Assembly: GCF_007829335.1 (NCBI RefSeq)
Contig: NZ_VIWO01000005.1
Coordinates: 124,001-188,000 of the forward strand
DNA: 64,000 nt
DNA from: Chitinophaga polysaccharea
GTDB lineage: Bacteria > Bacteroidota > Bacteroidia > Chitinophagales > Chitinophagaceae
Reading direction: 5' to 3'
Position 1 is the stretch's first letter. Each line of letters starts with the position of its first letter. A program made the translations under genes and the position numbers. Under the pieces are notes generated by a model, which searched no databases, was not told the DNA's origin, and saw only the letters and a list, made by a program, of their open reading frames with translations. This document shows positions 18,849 to 27,739 of this stretch, piece by piece.

Positions 18849-20100
18849 TGTTTGTTTTTATTTCTTTAATGATCTTTTTCCTGATGAAATCCAGGTAGCG
18901 GGATGCCAACACCTGGCGGTCGAAATTCTGCTTCGCGTAACGGAAGCCGCTGTCGCCTTCGGTTTGCAGGCGCTGCGGATCTTGCAGGTACTCCCGGATA
19001 ATGGTGTTATACGCCGCTGTATTTTCAGGCTCCACGTAACAACCTGCTCCTGCTGTTTCCACCAGCTCCCTCGACACACCGTCGATCGCCATGAGGATAG
19101 GCTTACGGCAAGCCATATAGTCGAATGTTTTATTGGAGTACACCGTTTTAAAGGTGTCTACTTTCTTCAATATAGAAGCGCCCATTTCAGAAGCCAGGAT
19201 ATACTTAAATACATCTGCCTTGGGAACAGCATCCAGGAAGCGCACATTCTTCACACCTTTTTCTCCTGCGAGCTGCTGTAACCGGGGTTTTTCCATTCCC
19301 TGCCCTATCAGCAGGAACAATACGGGCGTATCTTCCAGCGCTTTGCCCGCATCCAGCACCTGCTCCAGGTGGTTGGCCACGCCATGCGCGCCTACATAAG
19401 TGATCACAAATTTGTCGCTCAACTGATGCTCACGACGGAAGCTATCCCGGTCGAATGATTCCAGCAGGTGATCCGACAGGGAGAAATCTGCCGCATTGGG
19501 AATGAAGATGAGTTTTTGCTCCGGTACGTTCTTTTTGTCGCGCAGGGTATTATAAAATGCCGGCGTCAATACATTGATCATGGCTGCCTTACGATAAATA
19601 AAATCTTCTACCCAATAAGCCAGTTTGATCACGAATTTGTTCTTCAACACCCCAGTATCGATGGCCGACTCCGGCCAGAGATCGCGTACTTCAAATACCA
19701 ATGGCATCCGTTTCAGCCTGGACAACAGGTATCCTGAAAAGCCTACGAATAAAGGCGGAGAGGTAACTACCACTACGTCAAACTTACCTTTTACCTTAAA
19801 GAGGCCTGCCCAGAGGGAAGAGAACATGAAAGAGAAATATCCCCACAGCCTGCCGAGAAAATTGGCATTGTAAGATTCCGACACATGGCAGCGCCACACG
19901 GTGACGGCGCCCTGTTGCTTCTTCACAAAGTATTTCCCTTTGTACTCTTCTCTTTTAGCGGAGCCGTTGTAGTGCATCATGCCGCCTAGCACCGTTACTT
20001 CGGCGCCTTGCTCAGTCCAGGATTTGGTAATCTCATTCCATCGGGAACCTCCGGGATCATCTTCTTCCAAAAAGTATTGATGTACTAATAAAATTTTCAT
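18823..20100 (-). CDS. Glycosyltransferase family 4 (WbuB/PglA-like)
   Basis: A 425-residue GT-B fold enzyme. The N-terminal acceptor part is MKILLVHQYFLEEDDPGGSR, typical of WbuB-type proteins. FVITYVGAHGVANHLEQVLDA and the late FDYMACRKPILMAIDG are the nucleotide-sugar binding side. It would add the second sugar onto the lipid-linked primer on the cytosolic face. Overlap with the phosphosugar transferase gene argues for coupled translation. Confidence 0.9.
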   Translation of the reverse strand: MKILLVHQYFLEEDDPGGSRWNEITKSWTEQGAEVTVLGGMMHYNGSAKREEYKGKYFVKKQQGAVTVWRCHVSESYNANFLGRLWGYFSFMFSSLWAGLFKVKGKFDVVVVTSPPLFVGFSGYLLSRLKRMPLVFEVRDLWPESAIDTGVLKNKFVIKLAYWVEDFIYRKAAMINVLTPAFYNTLRDKKNVPEQKLIFIPNAADFSLSDHLLESFDRDSFRREHQLSDKFVITYVGAHGVANHLEQVLDAGKALEDTPVLFLLIGQGMEKPRLQQLAGEKGVKNVRFLDAVPKADVFKYILASEMGASILKKVDTFKTVYSNKTFDYMACRKPILMAIDGVSRELVETAGAGCYVEPENTAAYNTIIREYLQDPQRLQTEGDSGFRYAKQNFDRQVLASRYLDFIRKKIIKEIKTNNALVQEPV

Positions 20101-20106
20101 GGATAA

Positions 20107-21999
20107 TTATATTATGATCTCAGTAATAATAGTATCGGCAGTGGTCGTAAAAACGATACTGCTGTTTGCTTCTTTTACCCCATACAGAGATGAATACATG
20201 CCCGGCTCATAAGTGGGCTGCAAAATGGCGCCACTGTTGTCTTCCGACCTGGTATTCAATTTCTCCGGCGTACAGGTGTGCCACAACTGTTGCATAGACA
20301 GGTGGCCAGGTTTATGTTGGATATGGTCTTTTATGATCCACTCCGCCGCATTCTTCTTCTTCCGCACCTGGCGGATATGAACAATGTCGGCGCCTACCTG
20401 CTGAAAGCCGCTGATAGCGCCTTCCCAGATATATTCATCCGGTGTTTCGTATAATCTTGCCCGTGAGCACTGCGTCCAGTTATACCAGATAAAACGGGGT
20501 CCTTTCAGCATCTGGTCGTAATGACCCAGCATCACGGTGTTGTGTGAGGCGGTGCCCATGAAATAACGCAAAGTGGCTTCATCGGTATTATACTTATAGC
20601 TGCCTGCATCCATCAGCAGGTTTTCGCCTTTATGCCAGATATCGAGGTGCAGGTTATCCGCCTGGGACGGCCTGTCTTTGTGATTGCCACAACGGAGGAA
20701 GGTCAGCGTTTCCGTCTCTCTACAAACAAAATACCCTCCCTCCGGGAATGAATACAGTACTTTGTCTTTTTCCAACACCGTGTCGTTGCCAATCACTGGT
20801 TGTAAGCCGTACCAGTAAAGGTCTTCGTTGGTTTCCGGGAACCCGCCATCCATTTGCAGCAGCACTGCCAACGCCTCCAACTGCGGGCGATAATCGCGGT
20901 AGTGCTGATCGTTGAGGCGGAAGAATAAGGCCCCGTCATTGGCGCCATAGTTCGGCAGCCAGCCGTTGCTATCGTTCATGCATACCCGGAGGAAACGCAA
21001 TGATTTAACTGCTTTTTCTTTCACATGCCGCGCAAAGGATTCACCGTTGAGCTCCGACAACCGCAATGCCCAGGTAAACAACTGGATCACCACGCGGTGG
21101 TAGTTCATGGAAAACTGTAAAAAGGTGCCATCATCGTACACCTGGTAAGCAATTTCTTCTTCAAACCATTTCTTACCCTGCTCTTTCCAAGTGGCAGCAC
21201 CGGGCAGGGAAGGGAACAACAGTCCGCCGAGATATAACGCCAGCGTTTCCGTGATAGCATGATTATTACGTACGGCGATACGGGAAAAATTGATGTTATG
21301 AAATACATGGTGCAGCTGCCAGTAAATAGCATACTGTACCTGGTCAAAAATTTCTTCCGTCAATGCCGGAGCATGCCGATAGAAGTACAAAGCAAACGTC
21401 CAGTTGAGTACCCTCAGGCTGATCTCCTGGCTGCATTTGTAGTGCGGGCCGCTGTTTACCTTGTTAGCGCTGATCCAGGAAAGGATGTCGTTAAACACCA
21501 GTGTGGCATTATCCTTTTCAAAGTGGTGGTCATATCGGATAATGTCATACAGGTAGGCAAAACGCGCTTTTTCCCACACATATTTGATATCCCCTGCCTC
21601 CAGTGAATAGTCGTTTACTTCGGTCCAGTGCTGTTCTCCATCATATAAAAATCCCGAATCGGGATTTTTCATCCAGGAAAAATCTTTCCCGAGTGATAAA
21701 GAAGCGCCATTGAAGAAAGTGAGCTTTCCTTCTTTGATTTGTTTAAACCGCGCGGCCAGCGCCGGTGTTGGCTTCCGCGCGGCAGTTACTTCTTCCCGGC
21801 TTTGGAAGAAAAACACCACTGGCTGTTGCTTCCACTCATCCAATGACAAGTAATGCTGAAACGCAGGCGCCTGGGGGAAACGCTTTTTAAGGCGCCCGGT
21901 CCTGCGGTTCAACTCATGAACTGAACGGAATGCCACATACCGCCAACCCATGTTCCGCACTACTTTCAGTCCATTTATTACTGTGTTCAAGCTACTCAT
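20107..21999 (-). CDS. Heparinase II/III-like (alginate lyase family) protein in the exopolysaccharide operon
   Basis: About 630 residues from the ATG at 21999, which overlaps the WecB stop as ATGA; this favours it over the longer frame from 22107. The N-terminal (alpha/alpha) toroid has RNNHAITETLALYLGG and NYHRVV, in line with lyase-family Asn/His/Tyr sites. The C-terminal beta part contains DNLHLDIWHKGENLLMDAGSY and ASHNTVML. Known relatives cleave uronate polysaccharides by beta-elimination. No signal peptide is visible, so a cytosolic or unusual location is suggested. It sits in the same operon segment as a bi-domain oxidoreductase and WecB. It may edit rather than degrade the polymer; this is inference. 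Confidence 0.82.
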   Translation of the reverse strand: MSSLNTVINGLKVVRNMGWRYVAFRSVHELNRRTGRLKKRFPQAPAFQHYLSLDEWKQQPVVFFFQSREEVTAARKPTPALAARFKQIKEGKLTFFNGASLSLGKDFSWMKNPDSGFLYDGEQHWTEVNDYSLEAGDIKYVWEKARFAYLYDIIRYDHHFEKDNATLVFNDILSWISANKVNSGPHYKCSQEISLRVLNWTFALYFYRHAPALTEEIFDQVQYAIYWQLHHVFHNINFSRIAVRNNHAITETLALYLGGLLFPSLPGAATWKEQGKKWFEEEIAYQVYDDGTFLQFSMNYHRVVIQLFTWALRLSELNGESFARHVKEKAVKSLRFLRVCMNDSNGWLPNYGANDGALFFRLNDQHYRDYRPQLEALAVLLQMDGGFPETNEDLYWYGLQPVIGNDTVLEKDKVLYSFPEGGYFVCRETETLTFLRCGNHKDRPSQADNLHLDIWHKGENLLMDAGSYKYNTDEATLRYFMGTASHNTVMLGHYDQMLKGPRFIWYNWTQCSRARLYETPDEYIWEGAISGFQQVGADIVHIRQVRKKKNAAEWIIKDHIQHKPGHLSMQQLWHTCTPEKLNTRSEDNSGAILQPTYEPGMYSSLYGVKEANSSIVFTTTADTIITEIII

Positions 22000-23114
22000 A
22001 CTACTGCTGTCTCCTGCTGTTTTACAGCAAATATTTTTGTCAGGTGTTCTACAATTCTTTCTGAGGTTTTGCCATCCCATAGGGCGGGGACAGCTCCTTT
22101 CTTCCATTGCCCCGCAAATAATTTCTGCATAGCGGGCGCCAGTGCTTTGGGATCTGTGCCTAGTAATTCGTTGGTGCCGGTGATGCAGGTTTCAGGACGC
22201 TCGGTAGAATCCCGCAGCGTCATGCAGGGTACACCCATGACGGTGGTTTCTTCTGTAATGCCACCCGAGTCGGTGATTACCGCTTTTGCATTTTCTACCA
22301 GGTAGTTAAATTCCAGGTAACCCAGCGGTTCTACCAGGTGTAAGTGGGGATGCGCTACCGCAATTTTTTCCAGGTTTTTGGCCGTACGTGGGTGTACCGG
22401 GAAAATGACCGGCAATTGCTGGCTATTGTTCATAATTTCATTGATCAGCAGCGCCAGGTTATCTTCCTCATCCACGTTCGCGGGGCGATGGAGGGTCATT
22501 ACCAGGTATTGTTGCGGTTGCAGGCCGGCCTTTTCCCAAATGGGCGGCGGCGTAAAACGACTCCGTTGTTTCAGGAGGGTATCAATCATGGTATTGCCTA
22601 CAAAAAGAATCTGTTCTGCGGTTTTCCCTTCCTTTTGCAGGTTGGTATTGGCAATAACAGAGGTGGTAAAGAAATAGTCGGTGATGGCATCCGTTACCAG
22701 GCGGTTAATTTCTTCGGGCATGGTAATATCACCGGAACGGATACCGGCTTCCACATGTGCTACCTTGATCTTCATTTTCTTGGCCACAATGGCGCAGGCC
22801 AATGTGGAAGTTACATCTCCTACCACCAGCAACAAATCGCAGGGATGCGCCGTCAGTTCCTTTTCAAAGCGGACCATGATATTGGCTGTTTGTTCCGCTT
22901 GCGTACCACCGCCTGATTCCAGGTTAGCATCCGGCTCAGGTATTCCCAGCTGTTCAAAAAATGACTGACTCATGTTTTTGTCGTAATGCTGGCCGGTATG
23001 CACCAGTCTATAACTGATGTTGTACCCGTCCTGGCGCTTTTCCTGGACGGCGGCAATAATAGGAGCTATTTTCATGAAATTAGGGCGCGCCCCCGCGATG
23101 ATGGTTAACTTCAT
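21996..23114 (-). CDS. wecB: UDP-N-acetylglucosamine 2-epimerase (non-hydrolysing)
   Basis: 372 residues from the ATG at 23114, where the family's standard start MKLTIIAGARPNFMKIAPI begins; the frame runs open further upstream into the preceding gene. Motifs include HTGQHYDKNMS, HVEAGIRSGD, PEEINR and DSGGITEE. It interconverts UDP-GlcNAc and UDP-ManNAc in the cytosol. Its product may be oxidised by the operon's nucleotide-sugar dehydrogenase to UDP-ManNAcA. Its stop overlaps the start of the heparinase-like gene. Confidence 0.94.
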   Translation of the reverse strand: MKLTIIAGARPNFMKIAPIIAAVQEKRQDGYNISYRLVHTGQHYDKNMSQSFFEQLGIPEPDANLESGGGTQAEQTANIMVRFEKELTAHPCDLLLVVGDVTSTLACAIVAKKMKIKVAHVEAGIRSGDITMPEEINRLVTDAITDYFFTTSVIANTNLQKEGKTAEQILFVGNTMIDTLLKQRSRFTPPPIWEKAGLQPQQYLVMTLHRPANVDEEDNLALLINEIMNNSQQLPVIFPVHPRTAKNLEKIAVAHPHLHLVEPLGYLEFNYLVENAKAVITDSGGITEETTVMGVPCMTLRDSTERPETCITGTNELLGTDPKALAPAMQKLFAGQWKKGAVPALWDGKTSERIVEHLTKIFAVKQQETAVV

Positions 23115-23199
23115 ATCGATATGGTTTTTAAATATGATTAATGGTTTTTCGGCTATGGCTATTGCTACATGGTTCTTCAGATATATACTACAGACGAAT

Positions 23200-25377
23200 C
23201 TATACAACTGCTAAGGGCCGCTCTTCTGCTTTCTCCGAACGGGTTTTGGCGGTAGCACCTATGGGTGCTACTGCTACCCAGCCACCTTGCTTCAAGCTAT
23301 CAATTGCGGCGAAGCTGGCCAGAGTAGTATTGATGATTTCGTCAAAAGGAATGAGTGCGGCGCCGCCATTTTTGATGCGTTCCGTCAACAGCCCGAACTG
23401 GGCCTTGTGTCCTTTATCAATGCCTGTCTTCAATTTGGTGAACCCTTTAAACCCGTATCCTTCGGTAACCCGGTAGTTGTCGATGACCGCTGTCCGTTCC
23501 TGTGAATACACTTCTATCCTTTCCTTTGCGTATGTTTTGGATCCATTGGAGAAATAGTTGATTACGCCGGTGGAACCGTTTTCATATTGCAGTAAGATGG
23601 AGGCGTTGTCTGTATTTTCCGCCGGGTTAGTACCCATGGCATTCATGCAAACGGCCTTCACTTTACTACCGGTCAGGTAAGTGATCAGGTCTATAAAGTG
23701 GCAGGCTTCCCCGATGATACGGCCGCCGCCTACTTTCATGTCATGCACCCAAACGTTGGCCGGGATAGCGCCGGCATTCATCGTGGCAATGATATTCATG
23801 GGCGTGTTGCCTACCAGTTGCTTTACTTTCTGTACATGCGGCGAAAAACGGCGGTTAAATCCTACGGTGAGTGTAACCGATCCGTTGTACGCCGCCACAA
23901 TTCGCTCCAGCTCTTCCCGGTTGAGCGCCAGCGGTTTTTCTACGAATACGTGTTTGCCGGCTTGCAGGGCTTTTGTTACCATACCCGCATGTGCGTTATG
24001 ACGAGTGGTGATTAACACAACGTCGGTATCCGCATCGCGTAGCAGCTCCTGGTAATCGGTGGTGCTGTAGGCGATCTTATGTTTTTTTGCGAGGGCAGTA
24101 CCAGTAACGCCGCCAGCGCTGGCAATGTATTTAATGTTGGCGCCTACTTTTTCCAGGGCAGGCAGCATGGTCATCTTGGTAAAATTGCCCGCTCCCACGA
24201 TGCCAAAAACACCTTTCGAGCCTTTGAAGGAGGCACCGGGAATTACCTGTACTACCCGCTCTGCCGTGGCCTGTTCGGGATATACCAGGATGGAGGCAAT
24301 GGCATTGCTATGTCCTATATCTCCGTATATTTTCTGGTATTCTGCCAATGGCACCCGTTCTGTGATCAAAGAAGCTACATCCAGCTTCCGGGCGCTGATG
24401 GCCTGGAGTATGGCTTCGAAATTTCTTTTCTCTGTCCATCTCACAAAGGGCAATGGATAATCCTGGCCACGTTGCTCGTAATTTTCGTCATAACGGCCAG
24501 GCCCATACGAACACGATACCTGGAAGGTGAGCTCTTTTTCATAAAACTCTGCCCGGCTAATGTTGAGTCCGATTACACCTACCAGCACAATCCTCCCGCG
24601 CTTACGACTCATCTGGGCAGCCTGGGAAATGATATCATCTGTTTTGGCAGAGGCGGTGATAATAACGCCGTCGGTCCCAATACCGCCAGTAAGGTCCATC
24701 ACGGCTTTTACCACGTCTGTTCCTTCCCGGGGATTAATGCCGATGATACCTTTTTCACGCGCCAATGCTATTTTCTTTGCATCAAGATCTACGCCTATGA
24801 CCCGGCAACCATTGGCTGCCAGCAAGCCTGCTGTCATCAAACCGATGAGGCCCAGCCCTACCACCACCACTGTTTCACCGAGAGTAGGATTGCATAACCG
24901 GATACCTTGCAGACCGATAGAGCCAATCACGGTAAACGCCGCTTCTTCATCAGATACATTATCGGGGATGGCTGCCACCAGGTTTTGCGGTACGCATACA
25001 AACTCCGCATGTTGGCCATTGGAGGCCACACGGTCGCCTATTTTAAAGTCATGTACCTCTTCTCCTACTGCGATCACTTTTCCCACATTACAATATCCTA
25101 ACGGGAGCGGTTGCCCCAGTTTATTAAAAACAGCTTCCAGGGTAGGCATCAAACCTTCCGTTTTCACTTTATCCAATACCTGCTTTACCTTATCGGGTTG
25201 CTGCCGTGCTTTCTGGATCAGGTTGGCTTTCCCGAACTCCACGAGCATGCGCTCTGTTCCCAGCGACACCAGGCTACGGGTAGTTTGGATCAGCACACAG
25301 CCCCGGCTGATACCTGGCGCAGGTACATCCTCCAATATGGTTTCTCCTGTTTTGAAAGACTGGATCAATTGTTTCAT
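23200..25377 (-). CDS. Bi-domain oxidoreductase: zinc-type alcohol dehydrogenase + Gfo/Idh/MocA
   Basis: A 725-residue fusion. Residues 1 to about 370 form a medium-chain dehydrogenase domain (GLGLIGLMTAGLLAANG NAD-binding region, PLGYCNVGKV). Residues about 385-700 form a Gfo/Idh/MocA domain (FGIVGAGNFTKMTMLPAL, FVEKPLALN with the family EKP). Such fusions are found in polysaccharide clusters, often beside a heparinase-like protein, as here. The reaction is not established; two redox sites suggest a sugar oxidation/reduction (epimerisation or keto-sugar) step on a nucleotide sugar or lipid-linked glycan. It is cytosolic. Confidence 0.88.
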   Translation of the reverse strand: MKQLIQSFKTGETILEDVPAPGISRGCVLIQTTRSLVSLGTERMLVEFGKANLIQKARQQPDKVKQVLDKVKTEGLMPTLEAVFNKLGQPLPLGYCNVGKVIAVGEEVHDFKIGDRVASNGQHAEFVCVPQNLVAAIPDNVSDEEAAFTVIGSIGLQGIRLCNPTLGETVVVVGLGLIGLMTAGLLAANGCRVIGVDLDAKKIALAREKGIIGINPREGTDVVKAVMDLTGGIGTDGVIITASAKTDDIISQAAQMSRKRGRIVLVGVIGLNISRAEFYEKELTFQVSCSYGPGRYDENYEQRGQDYPLPFVRWTEKRNFEAILQAISARKLDVASLITERVPLAEYQKIYGDIGHSNAIASILVYPEQATAERVVQVIPGASFKGSKGVFGIVGAGNFTKMTMLPALEKVGANIKYIASAGGVTGTALAKKHKIAYSTTDYQELLRDADTDVVLITTRHNAHAGMVTKALQAGKHVFVEKPLALNREELERIVAAYNGSVTLTVGFNRRFSPHVQKVKQLVGNTPMNIIATMNAGAIPANVWVHDMKVGGGRIIGEACHFIDLITYLTGSKVKAVCMNAMGTNPAENTDNASILLQYENGSTGVINYFSNGSKTYAKERIEVYSQERTAVIDNYRVTEGYGFKGFTKLKTGIDKGHKAQFGLLTERIKNGGAALIPFDEIINTTLASFAAIDSLKQGGWVAVAPIGATAKTRSEKAEERPLAVV

Positions 25378-25389
25378 TGCTTCAATAGT

Positions 25390-26760
25390 TTATTTGTTTG
25401 TTATTTCAGCATGGTTCACCAACAGGTTTACCTTTCCTGAAACGGTTTTAATAGGACGATCAATTAACTTAAACTCAAATCGTATATCCACATTACTGCT
25501 ATCAAATAATTTTTCCGGGTGTTGTAATTCGGAGATGCTGTCAGACAGTACATACAGGATAGTGGCTTCTCCCGGCTGCCGTTGCGCAATCTGGAGGTGT
25601 GAGCACATATCAAATAACCGGTGGTGACGTCCAAAAATGAGCCCTGTCAAAGGAATCCTTTTGTTTTTTGCATCCAGTACAAATTCGCCAGCCCTGCCCC
25701 CCGCGATGGAAAATGACTGCAATACGCCATGGTGTAACTTTGCATCATTGATTTCATCGTAGGTATCATACCTGATTAAGGGAGAAGCCATATTGTAGAA
25801 GCCTGTACCCACCAGGTTTTGTGTACCGTTGTTAGCTTTATTATCTAACGCTTCCGTATATCCGTAAGTCTGGAAAGGCGTATATACAAACTTCTCCGTT
25901 TCGTAGGCCAATACGCATCTTTCTGTATGCCCGTACCAGGAAATAGTAGATATACCAAATACCTTCTCCAGCGTATCTCTGAATAAGGGCATCGGGTATT
26001 CTGAACTCAGGAAAGCCCCTTTCAGGTTCTTTTTCAGGAGCCCGATCAATTCATGGTCATGATCCCGGCAATACAAACTGAATTCATACAGCGCACTGGG
26101 GTAACCATGCAGGTACTCAATCCGCTGCCTTTTCAGAATTTTCTTCAGCTCTGCCGCGCACAGCTTCAGGTCTTCATAAATATTTACGCCGTAGCTATGA
26201 CGCAGGGCATCATATTCCACGCAGTTCTTCTTAAACTCACTTCTGCCCGCAAAGGTCAGCTTCAGGCTGCTCGGCTTATATCCTAGCCGTTCCCAGATAC
26301 GGTGCATATGCGCCCACTCGTTGGCAATCATTTTCGATGATACATAAAACGAAAGCGGGTTGCCGGAAGATCCGCCGGTATTGGCGATGTACTTATCTTT
26401 TATATCAGCCGTTCTTTCTTCCACCGCGTATCGCTTCAGTATTTCCTTGTTGATCACGGGCACCCGTTGTATGTCGTCAAAAGATTGTACCTCCTTCGGA
26501 GAAAATCCTTTTTCGCCGTAGTAGGATTTATAAAACGGTACCTGTTCGTAAGCATAGTTTAATATGTGACGAAAGCGCTGCAATATAAATGCCCGCTGTC
26601 CTTCTATATCCAATGCCTCATAGCTCGCAATATCTGACCGCCTGCGCTGGTATACGTTTCCCACGCCGGGTCTGCTTTCAAAGGGAATGAGCGACAACGC
26701 CTTCCCGATCAAAGGACTATTTATATTCAGATTCTTTTTAACAAAAACGATTAAACTCAT
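25390..26760 (-). CDS. CapK-like adenylate-forming protein (phenylacetate-CoA ligase family)
   Basis: 456 residues of the PaaK/CapK type. The AMP-binding signature is visible as YIANTGGSSGNPLSFYVS near residue 130. FGISTISWYGHTERCVLA and PLTGLIFGRHHRLFD mark the C-terminal parts. CapK homologues occur widely in capsule loci, but their substrate is mostly unknown; activation of an acyl or amino acid group to decorate the polymer is the common proposal. Spacing to both neighbours is under 15 bp. Confidence 0.85.
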   Translation of the reverse strand: MSLIVFVKKNLNINSPLIGKALSLIPFESRPGVGNVYQRRRSDIASYEALDIEGQRAFILQRFRHILNYAYEQVPFYKSYYGEKGFSPKEVQSFDDIQRVPVINKEILKRYAVEERTADIKDKYIANTGGSSGNPLSFYVSSKMIANEWAHMHRIWERLGYKPSSLKLTFAGRSEFKKNCVEYDALRHSYGVNIYEDLKLCAAELKKILKRQRIEYLHGYPSALYEFSLYCRDHDHELIGLLKKNLKGAFLSSEYPMPLFRDTLEKVFGISTISWYGHTERCVLAYETEKFVYTPFQTYGYTEALDNKANNGTQNLVGTGFYNMASPLIRYDTYDEINDAKLHHGVLQSFSIAGGRAGEFVLDAKNKRIPLTGLIFGRHHRLFDMCSHLQIAQRQPGEATILYVLSDSISELQHPEKLFDSSNVDIRFEFKLIDRPIKTVSGKVNLLVNHAEITNK

Positions 26761-26764
26761 ACAG

Positions 26765-27727
26765 CTAATTGATTACTTCCTGGTACAGCTCCAATAACTC
26801 GGCGGCTGCATTCTTTAATTGAACTCCTGGTATATTATTATCTCCTTTTTTCAGTTGGCGGATCGCCTGCTCTATGGCTTGCTCGTTGAGCGGTACCAGC
26901 TGCACGCCGGCAGGGCGGTTTACCACATCTGTTGCCAGCACCTGCTTTTTCAGGTACAGCGCTTCTTTCACCGACAAAGAATCACCATCTGTAGTAGTGA
27001 TCCGTAAAAACACATCCGACATTTTCAGCACTTCAAAAAAACTATGCGGCTGGTCAATGAGGATGATATTGTCCGACAGCGGCTCTCCTGTTTCGGCAAA
27101 ATACCGTTGATAGCTGCCCGACGGATCGGAAATGATCAGACACCCTTCCGGCCATGCTTTAAATATTTTCACCAACAACGACACCTGGTAGATTTCACGC
27201 CCCTGCTTATCCCTCGACACGCTGGACGCATTGGTAGCGCAAACCAGGCGGGTGTGTTGTTGTAATACTGCTTCCTTTACAGCCACCGGCAGCACTTCTT
27301 CCTGTCCTGGTGGAATAAATGCCGGGATAAACCGGGTACGTTTATTCATCTTGCTGCCCAGGTCCATACTTTTCTGGTTTAGCACAATGGGCTGATACGC
27401 CAGGCGGAACGACCAGCTATCTGCCAGGTTCTTCATGGCGTTATATTGCCCTACATTTCCATGGTAAGTAAATACCACTTTCTTTCCCAGCAGGGTACTG
27501 ACTGTTACCAGCGCACATCTCAGCAAGGGATTGGATACATGGAAATGAACAAACCGGTGCCGCCAGATACTTTTCAGCGTATCGGCAGGTTTGGCTCTCC
27601 TGATATCTGAAAACGTATAGTCGTATCCATTACCATCCAGGAACTGCCGGAGCCGCTTGATGTGCATCGTGATTCCGCCAATGGGAGGCGGCATGGTAGC
27701 CAATATCAATAGTGCCGGTTTCCTCAT
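26765..27727 (-). CDS. Glycosyltransferase (GT-B fold)
   Basis: 320 residues starting MRKPALLILATMPPPIGGITMH, a GT4-like N-terminus with a PPIGG loop. VVFTYHGNVGQYN and a late SVKEALYLKKQVLATDV (an E-x7-E-like donor site) support a retaining GT-B enzyme. It is shorter than the other family 4 enzymes of the locus. It probably adds one sugar of the repeat unit at the cytosolic membrane face. Confidence 0.8.
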   Translation of the reverse strand: MRKPALLILATMPPPIGGITMHIKRLRQFLDGNGYDYTFSDIRRAKPADTLKSIWRHRFVHFHVSNPLLRCALVTVSTLLGKKVVFTYHGNVGQYNAMKNLADSWSFRLAYQPIVLNQKSMDLGSKMNKRTRFIPAFIPPGQEEVLPVAVKEAVLQQHTRLVCATNASSVSRDKQGREIYQVSLLVKIFKAWPEGCLIISDPSGSYQRYFAETGEPLSDNIILIDQPHSFFEVLKMSDVFLRITTTDGDSLSVKEALYLKKQVLATDVVNRPAGVQLVPLNEQAIEQAIRQLKKGDNNIPGVQLKNAAAELLELYQEVIN

Positions 27728-27739
27728 CTTTTATTCGTC

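Noticed and set aside
24560..25627. 355-codon plus-strand frame across the bi-domain oxidoreductase
   Set aside because: Antisense to a well-supported gene; low-complexity Ser/Thr/Pro composition and no recognisable domain.
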